DNA of 64,000 nt, taken from positions 1-64,000 of the forward strand of contig JAYMSP010000016.1 of the NCBI GenBank assembly GCA_036897095.1. Reading direction: 5' to 3'. Made by a program: the position numbers and the translations under genes. The first letter of the stretch is position 1, and every line of letters begins with the position of its first letter. Shown in pieces: positions 23,456 through 34,614 of this stretch. Under the pieces are notes generated by a model. The model saw only the letters and a list, made by a program, of their open reading frames with translations. It had not been told where the DNA came from and did no database searches. The DNA comes from Plantago elongata (lineage: Eukaryota; Streptophyta; Magnoliopsida; Lamiales; Plantaginaceae).

Positions 23456-26400
23456 TCACCTATATTTTCCATAAGATAGTCTATACCAATCGAAGCGGAC
23501 CTCCTTGACATGGGAAATTTTGTGCAACTCAGAATCATTATTGGCAGTGGTATGTTCCTGACTGCACCTATCCTCTATCAACGGGCAATCTCCGATATCT
23601 ATGTGCTCCAAATTGGTGAGGCGTTGCATGGCATCCTTTGGGGGCATATGTTTCAACTTTTGGCAATTGATGAGGCATAATCTTTTCACTGAAGACAAAT
23701 TACCAAGCCACTCAGGCAAGGCCTCAGTTCTAAACTCCTCCAACCATAATTCGATAAGAGCAGTGAAATTTTGAAGCTGATCTGGCAGAGAATCCCAGTT
23801 CTCTTGTCCATATAAATTCAAATTCTCGAGATAGCCCTCACACTCATGAGAAATGCAATGGAGGAAATCGTTGAAGGAATCTAAATCTAATGATTCTGAG
23901 AAGCCACCAAGAGACAAAATCTTCAAGCGCTTAAGACTATGCATCTCTATAGGAAAATTCATCAATCCTGGAATTCTATAGATGTGTAAATATCTGAGAC
24001 TTGTCATTCTTAATGGAGATGGAACCACCGTGGAAATGTTATTCAAATTAGACAAGCAGAGATACACAAGCGAAGAAGTACACGACTTGAGAAGGTCATA
24101 TGGGAAAGTTGTGAGCTCTATGCACCCACAAATTTCCAAATGCTGAAGTGATGTGAGGCCTAGGGACTCGTCGTTTGCATATGGAATCGATTGTAGTTTT
24201 AGACATCCAAGTATTTGCAGTGTCTCAAGAAGTTGAAGGTTTTCAATACCATGTGGCAATTGTTTCAACATATGACAGTCGTCTATCTTCAGCTTATCAA
24301 GAAATGCTCCTCCACCATTGAAGGACAGAACAAGACGCATTAAGTTGGGACAACTTGAAACTGACAATTCTGACATTCGTTGATTCTTCATGAACAGATC
24401 ATCTGGGAGAGAAACCAATCCTGGCAAGTAACTTATACGGAGTACCTGGAGAGAACTTGTTTTTCTACACACATCTATCAATGAAAAGTTAGTATCAACC
24501 TTATGGACATCAAAAATCTTCAAGCACGAACAACTAGGTATACTCTTCAACTGGGGGCATGACTCGATTTTCACCTTTTCAAGGCATGGAAATGCTGTGA
24601 ATGCCCCTCCCACATCCATCCAATCTATCAAATTTGGCATATTATAGAGTGTTATTTCCTTGAGAACTGGGAATGGGGTTATGTGAAAATTTACGTCTCT
24701 GTCCGTGTTAGACCTGTTGCCATTTTCGACACCATAAAAGGAAAGTCCAATATACCGTACATTCAACATGTTTCTCAATTCTAAACACTTGAGGCTTGGG
24801 AGGTGGCCAAGCATCGGAATCTCTTCACAATGTTTGCAGTTTTGGAGTTTTAGTGTCACCAAACCGTTAAGTGCTTCCCGACGACCTTGAATGCCATTCT
24901 GCGTTATCATCCACAAAGGGAAGTTTCTTCCTTCATATCCAATAATCTCTAAAGACTTCAAATTCGGGTTAGGAAGAAGGCCTTCCAACACATCCTGGTC
25001 ATTCCTTTCACCTTCTCGTGCTTCACCCCACCTCAAAACTAACTTGATTATTTCCGGCTTTCCAAATAAATTTGCATGTTGTGCTTCCTCTTTATCTTTT
25101 ACTATTTCAAGATTCCGGATCTCAAGTTTTCCTTTGAGCTTCTTCAAGTTCTCAAGCTCTCCAATCCCACACCCTTTGCCAGAGCTGATTATGTAGTAGC
25201 ACAACGTCCGAAGACAAGTCAATTTTCCTATCCAGGGAGGTAATTTCATACAAGGAATGTGGAGGTGCCTCAAGCTAGTCAGGCCGACTATCTTGTTTGG
25301 CAGCTCTTCCAGATAGGTCTTCAATGTGAACCGTGGAACACTTCTTAGTGTTTGGAGATTGTAAAGTCTGCAAATTGCAGCTGGCAAGAACTTGATCTGT
25401 GATTCGGAGATATCAAGATACCTCAAATGTATTAGCTTCCCGATTGCACTTGGTAGCTCTTGAACACCCTTACCCATTATGTTTAGAACATGCAAGTGTT
25501 TAGAACCTAAGAACGCGTCGTGTGCAACTGGGTCTCTCAAAAATAAAGTTCGCAGATATTTTTCTTGTTCTTGTGAGATGGCAAGTGATCCATCTGTAAC
25601 TGAATCTAGGGACAGATATCGGACCTTCTTCATATGATTTGAACCCCCATCCCTCTTACTATAGCTTCCAGATTCTACTGAGCATGCAAGATCATGAACA
25701 AGGTCATGCATCTTACAAATTGAAACATTTTCATAATCATCCCTCGTTACTGCTTCAAGTAAAGAACTGCTTAGGAGAAAGTTAAAACAAATGTTACCCA
25801 CAGCCTCCATGTCAAGTTTTTTATCATCCCGCAGAAATCCTTCAGCCATCCAGAGCTCGATTAGCTCTTCCCTTTGTATCCAAAAATCTTGTCGAAAGAT
25901 AGAACAATATGCAAAGCATTTCTTGAGTGTTGACGAAGGCAAATGATCATAGCTTGATTTTAAGATCCTCAGAATTGTGTTCTCGTCTTGCCCAACATGT
26001 GAAAGATGATTCTCAATGATAAAGGACCACTCATCTTTTGGCTTGCCATTCAACATGCCTCCAATCACTTTCGCAGCTAGTGGTAGCCCATGACATTTTC
26101 TTGCAATGCTTTTTGCCAGTTCATCAAATTCCATTTGATATACTGCTCCTTGTAAAGCTTTTGATTTTACTATAGACCAACAAAAATCATCCGACAAGCT
26201 ACCCAACTGATACATCGGACGCGTATGGACAAGGGAAGCAACACCTGAATTTCTTGTGGTTACAACAATGCAGTTTCCTGGAGCAGAACTAATACTTGAC
26301 AGCGAAACGATAAACTCTTCCCACTTTCCTGAATCCTCATTCCATACATCATCAAGAACTAGAAGGTACTTCTTACTTGCAAAATGTACACGAACATTTT

Positions 26401-27217
26401 CCAAAAGAGTTTCCACATTGACAAGTTGTTGAACATTTTCTCCACTGGTTCTTTCAAGAATCATTTTGAATATAGTCACTGCACTAAAGTGCGAAGAAAC
26501 ACACACCCAAACTTTTTGTTCGAAATGAGATTGTGTCTTTTCCTGATGAAAAACTTGTCGAACCAGAGTAGTCTTCCCAATCCCACCCATGCCAACAACA
26601 GGAATAACCGACACTTTGTTCTCCAATGGAGCATCAACTAGCATTTCAACAAATTTTGACACATCCTGCTCCCTTCCCACAAAATTTGGCTCAAGAAAGG
26701 CAGAGTGGGTTTGATGTTCCATAGCGATGACTGGTCCAACATTGCTACTACAACTTGCATTTGCAACTACAGGTTGAAGGCCAAAGCCTTTAGCCTCCTT
26801 GTTAATTCTTTCCAAGCTCTTATTGACATCATCTATCTTATGAGCCATTTTTCGACGGAAAGGAATGTTATAACTAGAATTCGAAGAGAAGCAGCAAGTT
26901 ACCTTGTTTAGAACTTGGTTTGGGTTCTCTACCTTCTGCCTGAGAAGCTCATAATTGAGCTCGTCCATAACGGCATCAGCTTCAAATGCCACATCTTCGA
27001 GATGCTCCAGCCAGAGTTCGACAGCACTTGTCTGAAGCTGTGTCTCCTTTACATCAAAAACAAAAGCTCTAATCATCTCCAGTGAGCTTTTCAGCTTGTT
27101 GAGTTCGGTTTTAAAGCCCCAAACTCGCTTAATTTCTTCACTGGGTTTTTCAAGCAAGCCATCCAGCAAAACTCTGAATGTAGTACCTACTACTGCTCCA
27201 ACAACAGCAATTTCCAT
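23456..27217 (-). CDS. CC-NB-ARC-LRR disease resistance protein (RGA-like), NLR1
   Basis: Intracellular immune receptor of the CNL class, 1253 aa, one exon. An Rx-type coiled-coil domain occupies about residues 1-130, with an EDVID-type LEDVAFEADAVMDEL. The NB-ARC domain has the P-loop GMGGIGKTT at 209-217 (Lys215), kinase-2 KYLLVLDDVWNED, RNBS-B CIVVTTR, GLPL motif CHGLPLAAKVIGG, RNBS-D CFAYCSIFRQDF and the MHD motif CKMHDLVHDLA. More than a dozen irregular LRRs follow (from about residue 530), ending LSYGKYR. All nucleotide-binding residues look intact, so it should be a functional sensor; the pathogen effector recognised is unknown. The ATG at 27217 gives the usual MEIAVVGAVVG N-terminus. 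A paralogue lies 1.15 kb upstream in the same orientation. Confidence 0.95.
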   Translation of the reverse strand: MEIAVVGAVVGTTFRVLLDGLLEKPSEEIKRVWGFKTELNKLKSSLEMIRAFVFDVKETQLQTSAVELWLEHLEDVAFEADAVMDELNYELLRQKVENPNQVLNKVTCCFSSNSSYNIPFRRKMAHKIDDVNKSLERINKEAKGFGLQPVVANASCSSNVGPVIAMEHQTHSAFLEPNFVGREQDVSKFVEMLVDAPLENKVSVIPVVGMGGIGKTTLVRQVFHQEKTQSHFEQKVWVCVSSHFSAVTIFKMILERTSGENVQQLVNVETLLENVRVHFASKKYLLVLDDVWNEDSGKWEEFIVSLSSISSAPGNCIVVTTRNSGVASLVHTRPMYQLGSLSDDFCWSIVKSKALQGAVYQMEFDELAKSIARKCHGLPLAAKVIGGMLNGKPKDEWSFIIENHLSHVGQDENTILRILKSSYDHLPSSTLKKCFAYCSIFRQDFWIQREELIELWMAEGFLRDDKKLDMEAVGNICFNFLLSSSLLEAVTRDDYENVSICKMHDLVHDLACSVESGSYSKRDGGSNHMKKVRYLSLDSVTDGSLAISQEQEKYLRTLFLRDPVAHDAFLGSKHLHVLNIMGKGVQELPSAIGKLIHLRYLDISESQIKFLPAAICRLYNLQTLRSVPRFTLKTYLEELPNKIVGLTSLRHLHIPCMKLPPWIGKLTCLRTLCYYIISSGKGCGIGELENLKKLKGKLEIRNLEIVKDKEEAQHANLFGKPEIIKLVLRWGEAREGERNDQDVLEGLLPNPNLKSLEIIGYEGRNFPLWMITQNGIQGRREALNGLVTLKLQNCKHCEEIPMLGHLPSLKCLELRNMLNVRYIGLSFYGVENGNRSNTDRDVNFHITPFPVLKEITLYNMPNLIDWMDVGGAFTAFPCLEKVKIESCPQLKSIPSCSCLKIFDVHKVDTNFSLIDVCRKTSSLQVLRISYLPGLVSLPDDLFMKNQRMSELSVSSCPNLMRLVLSFNGGGAFLDKLKIDDCHMLKQLPHGIENLQLLETLQILGCLKLQSIPYANDESLGLTSLQHLEICGCIELTTFPYDLLKSCTSSLVYLCLSNLNNISTVVPSPLRMTSLRYLHIYRIPGLMNFPIEMHSLKRLKILSLGGFSESLDLDSFNDFLHCISHECEGYLENLNLYGQENWDSLPDQLQNFTALIELWLEEFRTEALPEWLGNLSSVKRLCLINCQKLKHMPPKDAMQRLTNLEHIDIGDCPLIEDRCSQEHTTANNDSELHKISHVKEVRFDWYRLSYGKYR

Positions 27218-28371
27218 TGTTTTGCTAGGAGATGATGATCTGAGATTAGTTACAGGGATGAACTGAGATCAGGAGTTGACTGAACAAAGCCTTGACAACT
27301 TGGCTGTTAATATGATACTATTAATTGACAACTTGCTAGAGTTGGTGGCAATCATATTCAGAAGACTTTGAACCAGCCAGGACCTACTCAACTTTTCTCA
27401 TCTATTTTCATTTCTTTTACCGTGCTCATTTGATGTCTTTTTACAGTTGTAGTATTAAAAACAGAGGTTTAACTTAGAAAATCGTTGATATACATATACA
27501 GAAAAAATGATATTGTTTCAAAATATATACTTCAAAAGAGTAAAAAATAATACTGTGCCTCATTCCGTCTTTCAGGTCTCATACAAATACACGTTTCTTT
27601 TAATACTTTGTGGAAAAAGTAACTTCGGAAGTTGAGATTGATAATCGAAGAGTAAATTTTGTTCTAAGAGGTTCAGTAAGAATTAATTCTGAATCACCAC
27701 TAAATGAACCAGGACAATGATATACCAAATCAGTTCGTAAAATCATTTTTTTTAACATTCAAACCAGTTCGTCACATCATCCTTATGCACTAAGGAGAAT
27801 CAATGGTTACAACTAGTTCATGAACGATACAGATTACAAAATGATCGACTCGAGATTTCACTGAGCAAACTGTTCTCACTCTATTTCACATATGGTTGAC
27901 ATTTACTTCTATTTTACCCCACAAGCATCTTCTCTGTTCGGATTTCAATGTCATTGTAACTCAGCTTGCACCTCTAAAAGTCTCTCGCAGACCATGCAGC
28001 GCCTGTCGTAAGTCATGAAACAATTAATGACGATGAGGATTCTATAAAATGGATATAAGTAATCAGTTATAGATTCCAAAGTAACAATATGAGTTACTCG
28101 ACAATATAAATGGTTCTAAAGATAAATGATTAAATCTTTAGTTGTGCTGATTTTGCATTCACAGAAATGTTAATCATTTTAGCACCTTAAACAGCAGATA
28201 TCTTGGCTGAAAACATTGTACTAATAAGTAATAAGTACCAGCAGCAGATATGAAAAGGAGGAATATAAGGGTAAATACATTGAGAAACACTTACAGTTAA
28301 TGATGACAAACATTTTCCAGATATGAGAAAGTTCACTGCAGCTAGTTAGCTGATTCTCTCCATTTTAGGGC
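27218..28371. other. Spacer between NLR2 and NLR1
   Basis: It should contain the promoter of NLR1 and the 3' UTR of NLR2. No gene, element end or conserved motif was recognised. Confidence 0.5.
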
Positions 28372-31300
28372 CTATCTCCGTAATGCTTGGCAATTCTCAG
28401 TGTACAGCTCTTGTATACAAGATAACCTCCCATACCATTCGGGCAAAGCCTCAATCCCAAAATCACTTAACTTCAAGAATCGAAGAGCAGTGAGATGTTG
28501 AATGTGATCCGGTAGAGAATTCCAGTGTACTTCTCCAACTACATGTAAATATTCGAGTGAGTCCGAACTCTGTTCCAAAATGCAATGAAGGAAATCATTG
28601 AACGAAGCTAAATCCAAGGACTCTGAGAATCCACCAGAGGAGAAAGCCCTCAAGCTTCTAAAACAGCTTATCTCTGTGGGTAAATTATTCAATTTGGGGA
28701 GTTTACAGATCCGCAGCTGCTTGAGATGCACCATTCTTGATAGAAGAGGAAAGAATGTGGAAAAATTCTCCAAGTTTTCCAGGTCATACAAACCTAAAAT
28801 CTCCAATGAAGAAGTGCACGCCTCTAGCAGCTCAAATGGAAAAATGGAGAGCCGTTGGCACTCATGTATTTTTAAACATTGAAGAGACTTGAGGGAATGT
28901 CCTTTTACATGTGGAATCGACTCAAGCGCCGGACACTTCATTATTTCCAGCAACTCAAGAGACTGAAGGGTGCCTGCATCATCAAACAGCTCTCTCAAAT
29001 TTTCGCAGTTGGCTATCCGCAAGCTCTTCAGGCATTCTCCACCGCCTACACAGCCTGGAACAAGGTGGATTAAGTTGGGACAGTTATGAATCGACAATAT
29101 CGACAAACTCTGATTCCTCACGAAGAGCCTGTCTGGAAGAGAAACCAATCTTGGGATAGAACTTATCCTGAGTTCCTGAAGAGAGCTTGTTTTGCTACAC
29201 ACATCTGTCAAAGAAAAATCAGCATCCACATTATTGACAACCAATCGCTTCAAGCATGGAAAATTATTTGGAGTAGTCTTCAACTGAGGGCATGACTTGA
29301 TTTCCAGATAAAGCAAGGTGGGAAATGTTGAAGTTGCCCCTTCGACATGGAACCATTCCTGTAGATTTTGCATCTCAGACAGGATTAGTCTTTCAAGAGC
29401 GGGAAATGTACCATGGAGATTCAAATTGCTACCCATTTCTGATGTACTTCTTTCAACCCCATAAAAAGATGGACCTAATGACAGAACATTTGGCAAGTGA
29501 CTCAACTCCATGTCCTTGAGACGCGGAAGGTGACCAAGCATTGGGATTTCTTCACACCAACAACAATTACTGAGCTTTATTTTAACCAAACTGTTAAAAG
29601 CCTCCCGACGACCTTCAATGCCATGTGTTTCCATCATCATCATCCACAAAGGGATCTTTCTCCCCTTGTAGCCAATAATCTTTAAGGACTTCAAATTCGG
29701 GTGAGGTTGGAGGCCTTCCAACACGACCTCGTTGTTGTTATCACCTTCGCCCAATTCATTCCATGCCAAGACTAATTTGAAAATTTTCGGCTTTCCATAC
29801 AAATCAGCACTCTTTGCTTCTTCGTCATCTCGTATCCTCTCAAGATTCCGAATCTCAAGTTTGCCTTCAAGTTTTTTCAAATTTCCTAACTCTCCAATCC
29901 GACACCCTTCCTCATGGCCAACTTCGTAGAACCGCAGCGTATGAAGAAAAGATAATCGTCCTACCCTGGGAGGTAACTGTATGCATGGAATGTGAAGGTG
30001 CCTTAGACTGATCAAATTAGTAAAACAGTCTGGAAGCTTTTGCAAATTGGTAGTTCTCAGTGTCTGAAGATTGTATAGTTTGCACACTGCACCAGGTAAA
30101 TGTGTGATTTTTGTTTTGGAAAAATCAAGCAACTTCAAACGCTTCAGCTTCCCGATCATATTTGGCAGCTCTTGAATATCTGCACCCGTCACAGTTAGAG
30201 AGTGCAAGTATTTGAAGCGTGACAACATGTTGCATGCAACTTTGCCTTTGAGAAAGAGTGTGCTCAGATATTTTGTTTGCTGTTCTGAGTAGGAGAGTGG
30301 TTCATCATACAAGACAGACTCAATCGCAAGATATTGGAGTTGATTTATACCTGATCTTCCATCCATCATCCTGCTGCTTCCAGAACTTGAAATTGAACAC
30401 GCAAGACCATGCACAACGTCATGCATTTGGCAACGTGTAACATTTCCATAACAGTCTCTCTCAACTTCCTCAAGTAAAGACATTTGCAAGAGATGGTTAA
30501 AGAAGATGTTACCTGTAGTCTCCATATCACTTGTTTGATCAGCTTGCAGAAAGCCTTCTGCCATCCAAAGCTCAATTAGCTGTTCCTTTTCGATTATATA
30601 ATCTTGAGGAAAAATAGAACAGAACTTAAAGCACTTTTTAAGTGATTCGAATGGCAAACAATCGTAGCTAAACTTGATTAGCATTTCCATGTCTGCAATC
30701 TCGTCTTGACTGGAATTTGCAAGTTGACTGTCAAGGATAGCCCAGTCATTTCGTGACTTACCATTCAACAAGCCTCCTATCACTTTTGCAGTTAATGGTA
30801 AACCATGACATCTCTCCACAATGCTTTTGCCAATGTTTCTAAACCTGACATGAACATCCACTGTTGATCTTATTACTGAACATACATCATCCTCTGATAA
30901 GCAACCTAACTGATGAGTGGACAGAGTTTCGATAATAGAAGCAACGTTAGCCTTTCTTGTGGTTACAACAACGCAATTTCCTTTGGAATAACTAATTCTT
31001 GATAACAAATGTATAAAATCTTCCCATTTGGCTAATTCATCGATACATATGCTATCAAGAACAAGAAGGTATTTTTCACTTGTGAAATGTTTACTAACCA
31101 TTTCCAACACCTCATCATGGGTAATATTGAGACCTTGAACGTTTTCCCCAGTTGATAATTGAAGAATCATCTCGAACAGAGTTGGTGCATCAAAATGTGC
31201 AGATGCACCACACACCCATATTTTGTTTCGAAAATGAGTTGTTATCTTTTCATCAAAGAATACTTTCCGAACCAGTGAGGTTTTTCCAACGCCAGCCATG

Positions 31301-31935
31301 CCAACGATCGGAATAACAGACACTGTCTCCGCCAGTGGAACATTAACTATCATTTCAATAACATTCGACAAGTCTGCTTCTCTTCCTACAAAATTTTGCT
31401 TGAGGGCCGAGAATGAGTCAGCCCCTGGTCTAAGAGGCATGACTACTCCAACAGTATCAGTATCGCTTACACTTGCTATAACCATTGGAGGTACTTGAAA
31501 GCCAAATGTCTTGGCCTCCGCATCAAGTTGGTCCAACCTTTTGTTAATATCCCTAATCTTATGAGCCATTTTTTGTTGAAACAGCAAGATATTAGAAGCC
31601 GGAGAGATAAAGCTCATTACCTTCTTTGAAGCTTGGGTTTTGTGATCCACCTTTTGCCGGAGAAGCTCATAGTTCAGGTCTTCCAACATTGCATGTGCTT
31701 GAAAAGCTACGCCTTCGAGCTTCTCCAGCCAGCCTTTGACAAAACCATTGTTGAATTGCTTCCGCTCAGCATCAGGAATCAAATTCTGAACCTTAAGCAG
31801 TGTCTCAGTTAGCTTCTTGAGGTCTTTTTTGAAGCCAAGCACGAGCTTAACCTCTGCAATGGACGCTGAAAGCAATTTTTTCGCAACAACTTCAACAAGG
31901 GCGCTTACGATAGCTCCAACCAAAGCTTGATCCAT
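28372..31935 (-). CDS. CC-NB-ARC-LRR disease resistance protein, NLR2, altered kinase-2
   Basis: Paralogue of NLR1, one exon, 1187 aa from the ATG at 31935 (MDQALVGAIVSALVEVV). An upstream in-frame ATG at 31956 would add seven residues, but the inner start matches NLR1. The coiled coil is followed by NB-ARC with P-loop GMAGVGKTS at 212-220 (Lys218). The kinase-2 motif reads KYLLVLDSICIDE, so the second Asp of LVLDD is Ser295 and the usual VW is lost. RNBS-B VVVTTRK, GLPL CHGLPLTAKVIGG, RNBS-D CFKFCSIFPQDY and MHD CQMHDVVHGLA are present. The LRR region stops at NCQALRR, about 65 residues before the end of NLR1, so the final repeat and C-terminal tail are missing. The frame is open throughout, which argues for selection or recent change. 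ATP hydrolysis may be impaired (inference). Confidence 0.92.
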   Translation of the reverse strand: MDQALVGAIVSALVEVVAKKLLSASIAEVKLVLGFKKDLKKLTETLLKVQNLIPDAERKQFNNGFVKGWLEKLEGVAFQAHAMLEDLNYELLRQKVDHKTQASKKVMSFISPASNILLFQQKMAHKIRDINKRLDQLDAEAKTFGFQVPPMVIASVSDTDTVGVVMPLRPGADSFSALKQNFVGREADLSNVIEMIVNVPLAETVSVIPIVGMAGVGKTSLVRKVFFDEKITTHFRNKIWVCGASAHFDAPTLFEMILQLSTGENVQGLNITHDEVLEMVSKHFTSEKYLLVLDSICIDELAKWEDFIHLLSRISYSKGNCVVVTTRKANVASIIETLSTHQLGCLSEDDVCSVIRSTVDVHVRFRNIGKSIVERCHGLPLTAKVIGGLLNGKSRNDWAILDSQLANSSQDEIADMEMLIKFSYDCLPFESLKKCFKFCSIFPQDYIIEKEQLIELWMAEGFLQADQTSDMETTGNIFFNHLLQMSLLEEVERDCYGNVTRCQMHDVVHGLACSISSSGSSRMMDGRSGINQLQYLAIESVLYDEPLSYSEQQTKYLSTLFLKGKVACNMLSRFKYLHSLTVTGADIQELPNMIGKLKRLKLLDFSKTKITHLPGAVCKLYNLQTLRTTNLQKLPDCFTNLISLRHLHIPCIQLPPRVGRLSFLHTLRFYEVGHEEGCRIGELGNLKKLEGKLEIRNLERIRDDEEAKSADLYGKPKIFKLVLAWNELGEGDNNNEVVLEGLQPHPNLKSLKIIGYKGRKIPLWMMMMETHGIEGRREAFNSLVKIKLSNCCWCEEIPMLGHLPRLKDMELSHLPNVLSLGPSFYGVERSTSEMGSNLNLHGTFPALERLILSEMQNLQEWFHVEGATSTFPTLLYLEIKSCPQLKTTPNNFPCLKRLVVNNVDADFSLTDVCSKTSSLQELRISSIPRLVSLPDRLFVRNQSLSILSIHNCPNLIHLVPGCVGGGECLKSLRIANCENLRELFDDAGTLQSLELLEIMKCPALESIPHVKGHSLKSLQCLKIHECQRLSIFPFELLEACTSSLEILGLYDLENLENFSTFFPLLSRMVHLKQLRICKLPKLNNLPTEISCFRSLRAFSSGGFSESLDLASFNDFLHCILEQSSDSLEYLHVVGEVHWNSLPDHIQHLTALRFLKLSDFGIEALPEWYGRLSCIQELYTENCQALRR

Positions 31936-31956
31936 TATTTTGCAAAATAAAAGCAA

Positions 31957-33337
31957 TGTTAGATTTTTTTTAGTAATTGAAATTCAGAGGTTGTTTTTCT
32001 TGTTGTGGTGACGCTTGTTAGTTGGTCTGGGTGATGCACACTTATCATGGTTGTGAAGATAAATTATTCAAGCTAATTGCGGGTTACATTTTGATTCTGA
32101 AGTTTGGCTTTGTATGGTTTGTATCTCTTTTGTAATTTAGTGTACTTTGTAGAGTTGGGTTTAGAGATGGAGAGTAGTTATGGCGATTATGGTTGGATGA
32201 TATTCCATGTTTCATTTGTATTGTTGCTGTGTAAGCGTATTTTATGCTTGTGTTTATATTAATAATATTTAACCGTTTTAAAAATTCAGAGGTAAGAAAA
32301 AGAGATATGAGGAAAATACAATTTATTTAGGATGAAAACAACAGAAGAGAAGCTGTAATATTCGTTCATGTTTTGGACTATTACCATTAGAAGTCCTGTG
32401 TGAATTGATGATTCTTATCTTTTCTTGGGGATGTAACTAAAAGAGTAGCCGGCTCTGTTGGATCACAGCTTACTGACAGTAATGTTGAGGATAATATATA
32501 CTAATGGAATTTTTACAATGAATCTTGGTAAATATGACAGAATTAGAATTAAAACTTGTCATAATATATTGGATGTGAGTGTGATGTAGTGGGAAAAGAA
32601 ACCGCGTTCTTTGGATATATACTATATATAGTACAAAAACCTTGTAGATTGTGGTAAGGATCGAAAAGAGTAATGCTCCCACTTGCAGTAACTCAGGATT
32701 CTTGGCACCTACTTATTTCATAAATTCTAATCTTTCAAAATTTTATATGGTACAAGATACATTTATCGTTTCAGATTCCAACTACATATTATATCATTAA
32801 GTTGAAAGGCTGAGCCTGAGACGTTAAGACACCGTCCATTCCGGTCTGGTTTAAACTTTAAACTGAATTAAGAAATTAGAGTCGAGTCGAATCGAGCCGA
32901 GCTCTTGATAATGCTCTAACTCATGCCACAACTATAGCCCAAACTGAGTTAAGGAGTTGGAGCCGAGCCGAGCCCTCGACGAGGCTCAACTCGTGTATCA
33001 ACTCTAGCCCAAAGCCCCTTCAAATCATTGTACCGATCATCATAGGGTTTCATTAGTAGAAAGTCTTCACACAAAATTGTCATGTTATTCTCAATTTTTC
33101 GTAGGTATTGATTCTTAAACGTATTCATAAATTTCAGAAGCTGCAGATTAAAGGGTCTAACATTAAGTATGGCAGAGATACAGTATGATTGCATGAGAAA
33201 TGTAATTATAGATTGTTTTCTTTCAAGTACAAACACATTCTAGGTAACTTCCACTAGAATTAGTCAAGTACACAGGAATACAGTTACCAGATACACTTCT
33301 CCCATAGAGAAAAAGAACACCGGTTCTTTTCTGTCGA
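31957..33337. other. Spacer with GAGCCGAGCC-type short duplication
   Basis: NLR2 upstream region. At about 32861-33013 two degenerate ~75-bp units follow each other. Each runs AACTGARTTAAGRARTTRGAG, then CGAGCCGAGC, then a segment ending ACTATAGCCCA or ACTCTAGCCCA. This is a small tandem repeat of unknown origin. No gene seen. Confidence 0.45.
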
Positions 33338-34614
33338 TCACTGCTGGCTCATGAGTATCTCCACAGCAATATTCAGATCTCCATCTGCAGCCGCTATTGC
33401 TATTTCTACTTGTGTCTTGTCAAAACCCATTGCAACAAGTTTCTGAATTTCTTCATCAGGAACAGAAATCCGATTAGCTTCTTGTGTTGGTGCCCCTATT
33501 GTAGCTGGACGTAATGGCTGATCCACATTAATACTTTCCTCCAGAAGTCGAGCCTGCAAGCCAGTATCTGGTTCTGTATCACATGCAAGAGAAAGTCATA
33601 CATGACCCATTTCCATTATGATTGTAAAAGAACAGAAAAGATAAAGCAGTGATGAAACTGACATAGAAGGGGTGTAGAACCTGCTTGGTTTACTGCAGCA
33701 CTGAGCGTCCTTCCTCTGCCAGGAAACCTCTCATCCGTTTGCACAGTTTGAGCCGAACTATCTCTTTGTGGCATCCAAGAGGAGAGGTTCAGATTCCTCC
33801 ATGTATTTCCAGAGAGCAATCCATTTGATGTTTGGCTTTGACCTGTGTAAGTGGGAATGTAGCCGGTTGTATTACCACCCCCAGTGCACACTATAAATTT
33901 GGGTCTTCTCACACATGAAGAAAGCCAAGAGGACTCCTCAAGAGACGAGTAGAACGACGCACCAGGGATCAAGACGTTAAAGAACCCAAAAGTGTAAACA
34001 TACCCCGACAAAATACCACACAGGTGCCCAAGTAATGAGACATTCGTCATTAGAAGTTGAAATACCACTAGCAAGATCCACACGTAAAACTTAGCAGGCA
34101 CATTAAAAAGTCCAAAGACATTCCGGACTTCCGCTCCACTAAGACTAGTCTCTATAACGATCATAGAGAACAGGATCCCAGAGAAACCAATGGAACACTG
34201 ATTCATGTACATATCGTAAGGATAAATCGGATTGTAAGCTGCTATTAGTGCCAAAAGGAGGTGCAAAATTGCATTGCTTGTTGCCAGTAGAGCCGTTACA
34301 TATAGCAAGCGGATAGACCCCATTATCCTTTCAAGCTCGGTTCCCATGGGAACCAATGCCAGCATATTAAAGAGAACATGCAATATAGAGCCATGAAACA
34401 GAACAGCAGTGTAGAATCTATAAAGTTGAAAACGTGAAACAACAGCAGACGGCAAGAAGCACACTTCGACAAACGAGTCATATCCCACAAACAGACAGAT
34501 CAAGTAAATGATGCCACAAACAGCTACAATCGTTGATGTGAGAAAAGGGATATTCTCCCACCATTGGTGTACCCTAGTTTGCAAACCAGCTTCAGAGACA
34601 ACGTTCGATCTCAT
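33338..34614 (-). CDS. RBL15: Rhomboid intramembrane serine protease with C-terminal UBA domain
   Basis: Two coding exons (34614-33681 and 33573-33338) join in phase to give 389 aa. The N-terminal ~230 residues form a six-helix rhomboid core. HVLFNM is at 79-84, the nucleophile motif GFSG has Ser145, and the catalytic His197 sits in GHLCG, so the Ser-His dyad is present. A Ser/Thr/Gly-rich linker follows. The second exon encodes a UBA domain (about 345-389: DEEIQKLVAMGFDKTQVEIA...NIAVEIL). This architecture is that of the Arabidopsis RBL15/UBAC2-like group, where membrane proteolysis or ER quality control is coupled to ubiquitin binding. It is assigned from motifs and domain order; the precise orthology is inference. 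The donor after exon 1 (AG/GTTCTA) is somewhat weak. Confidence 0.9.

Noticed and set aside
24891-31498. Many + strand open frames of 60-100 codons inside the two NLR genes
   Set aside because: They are antisense shadows of long, well-supported LRR coding sequence and resemble no protein families.
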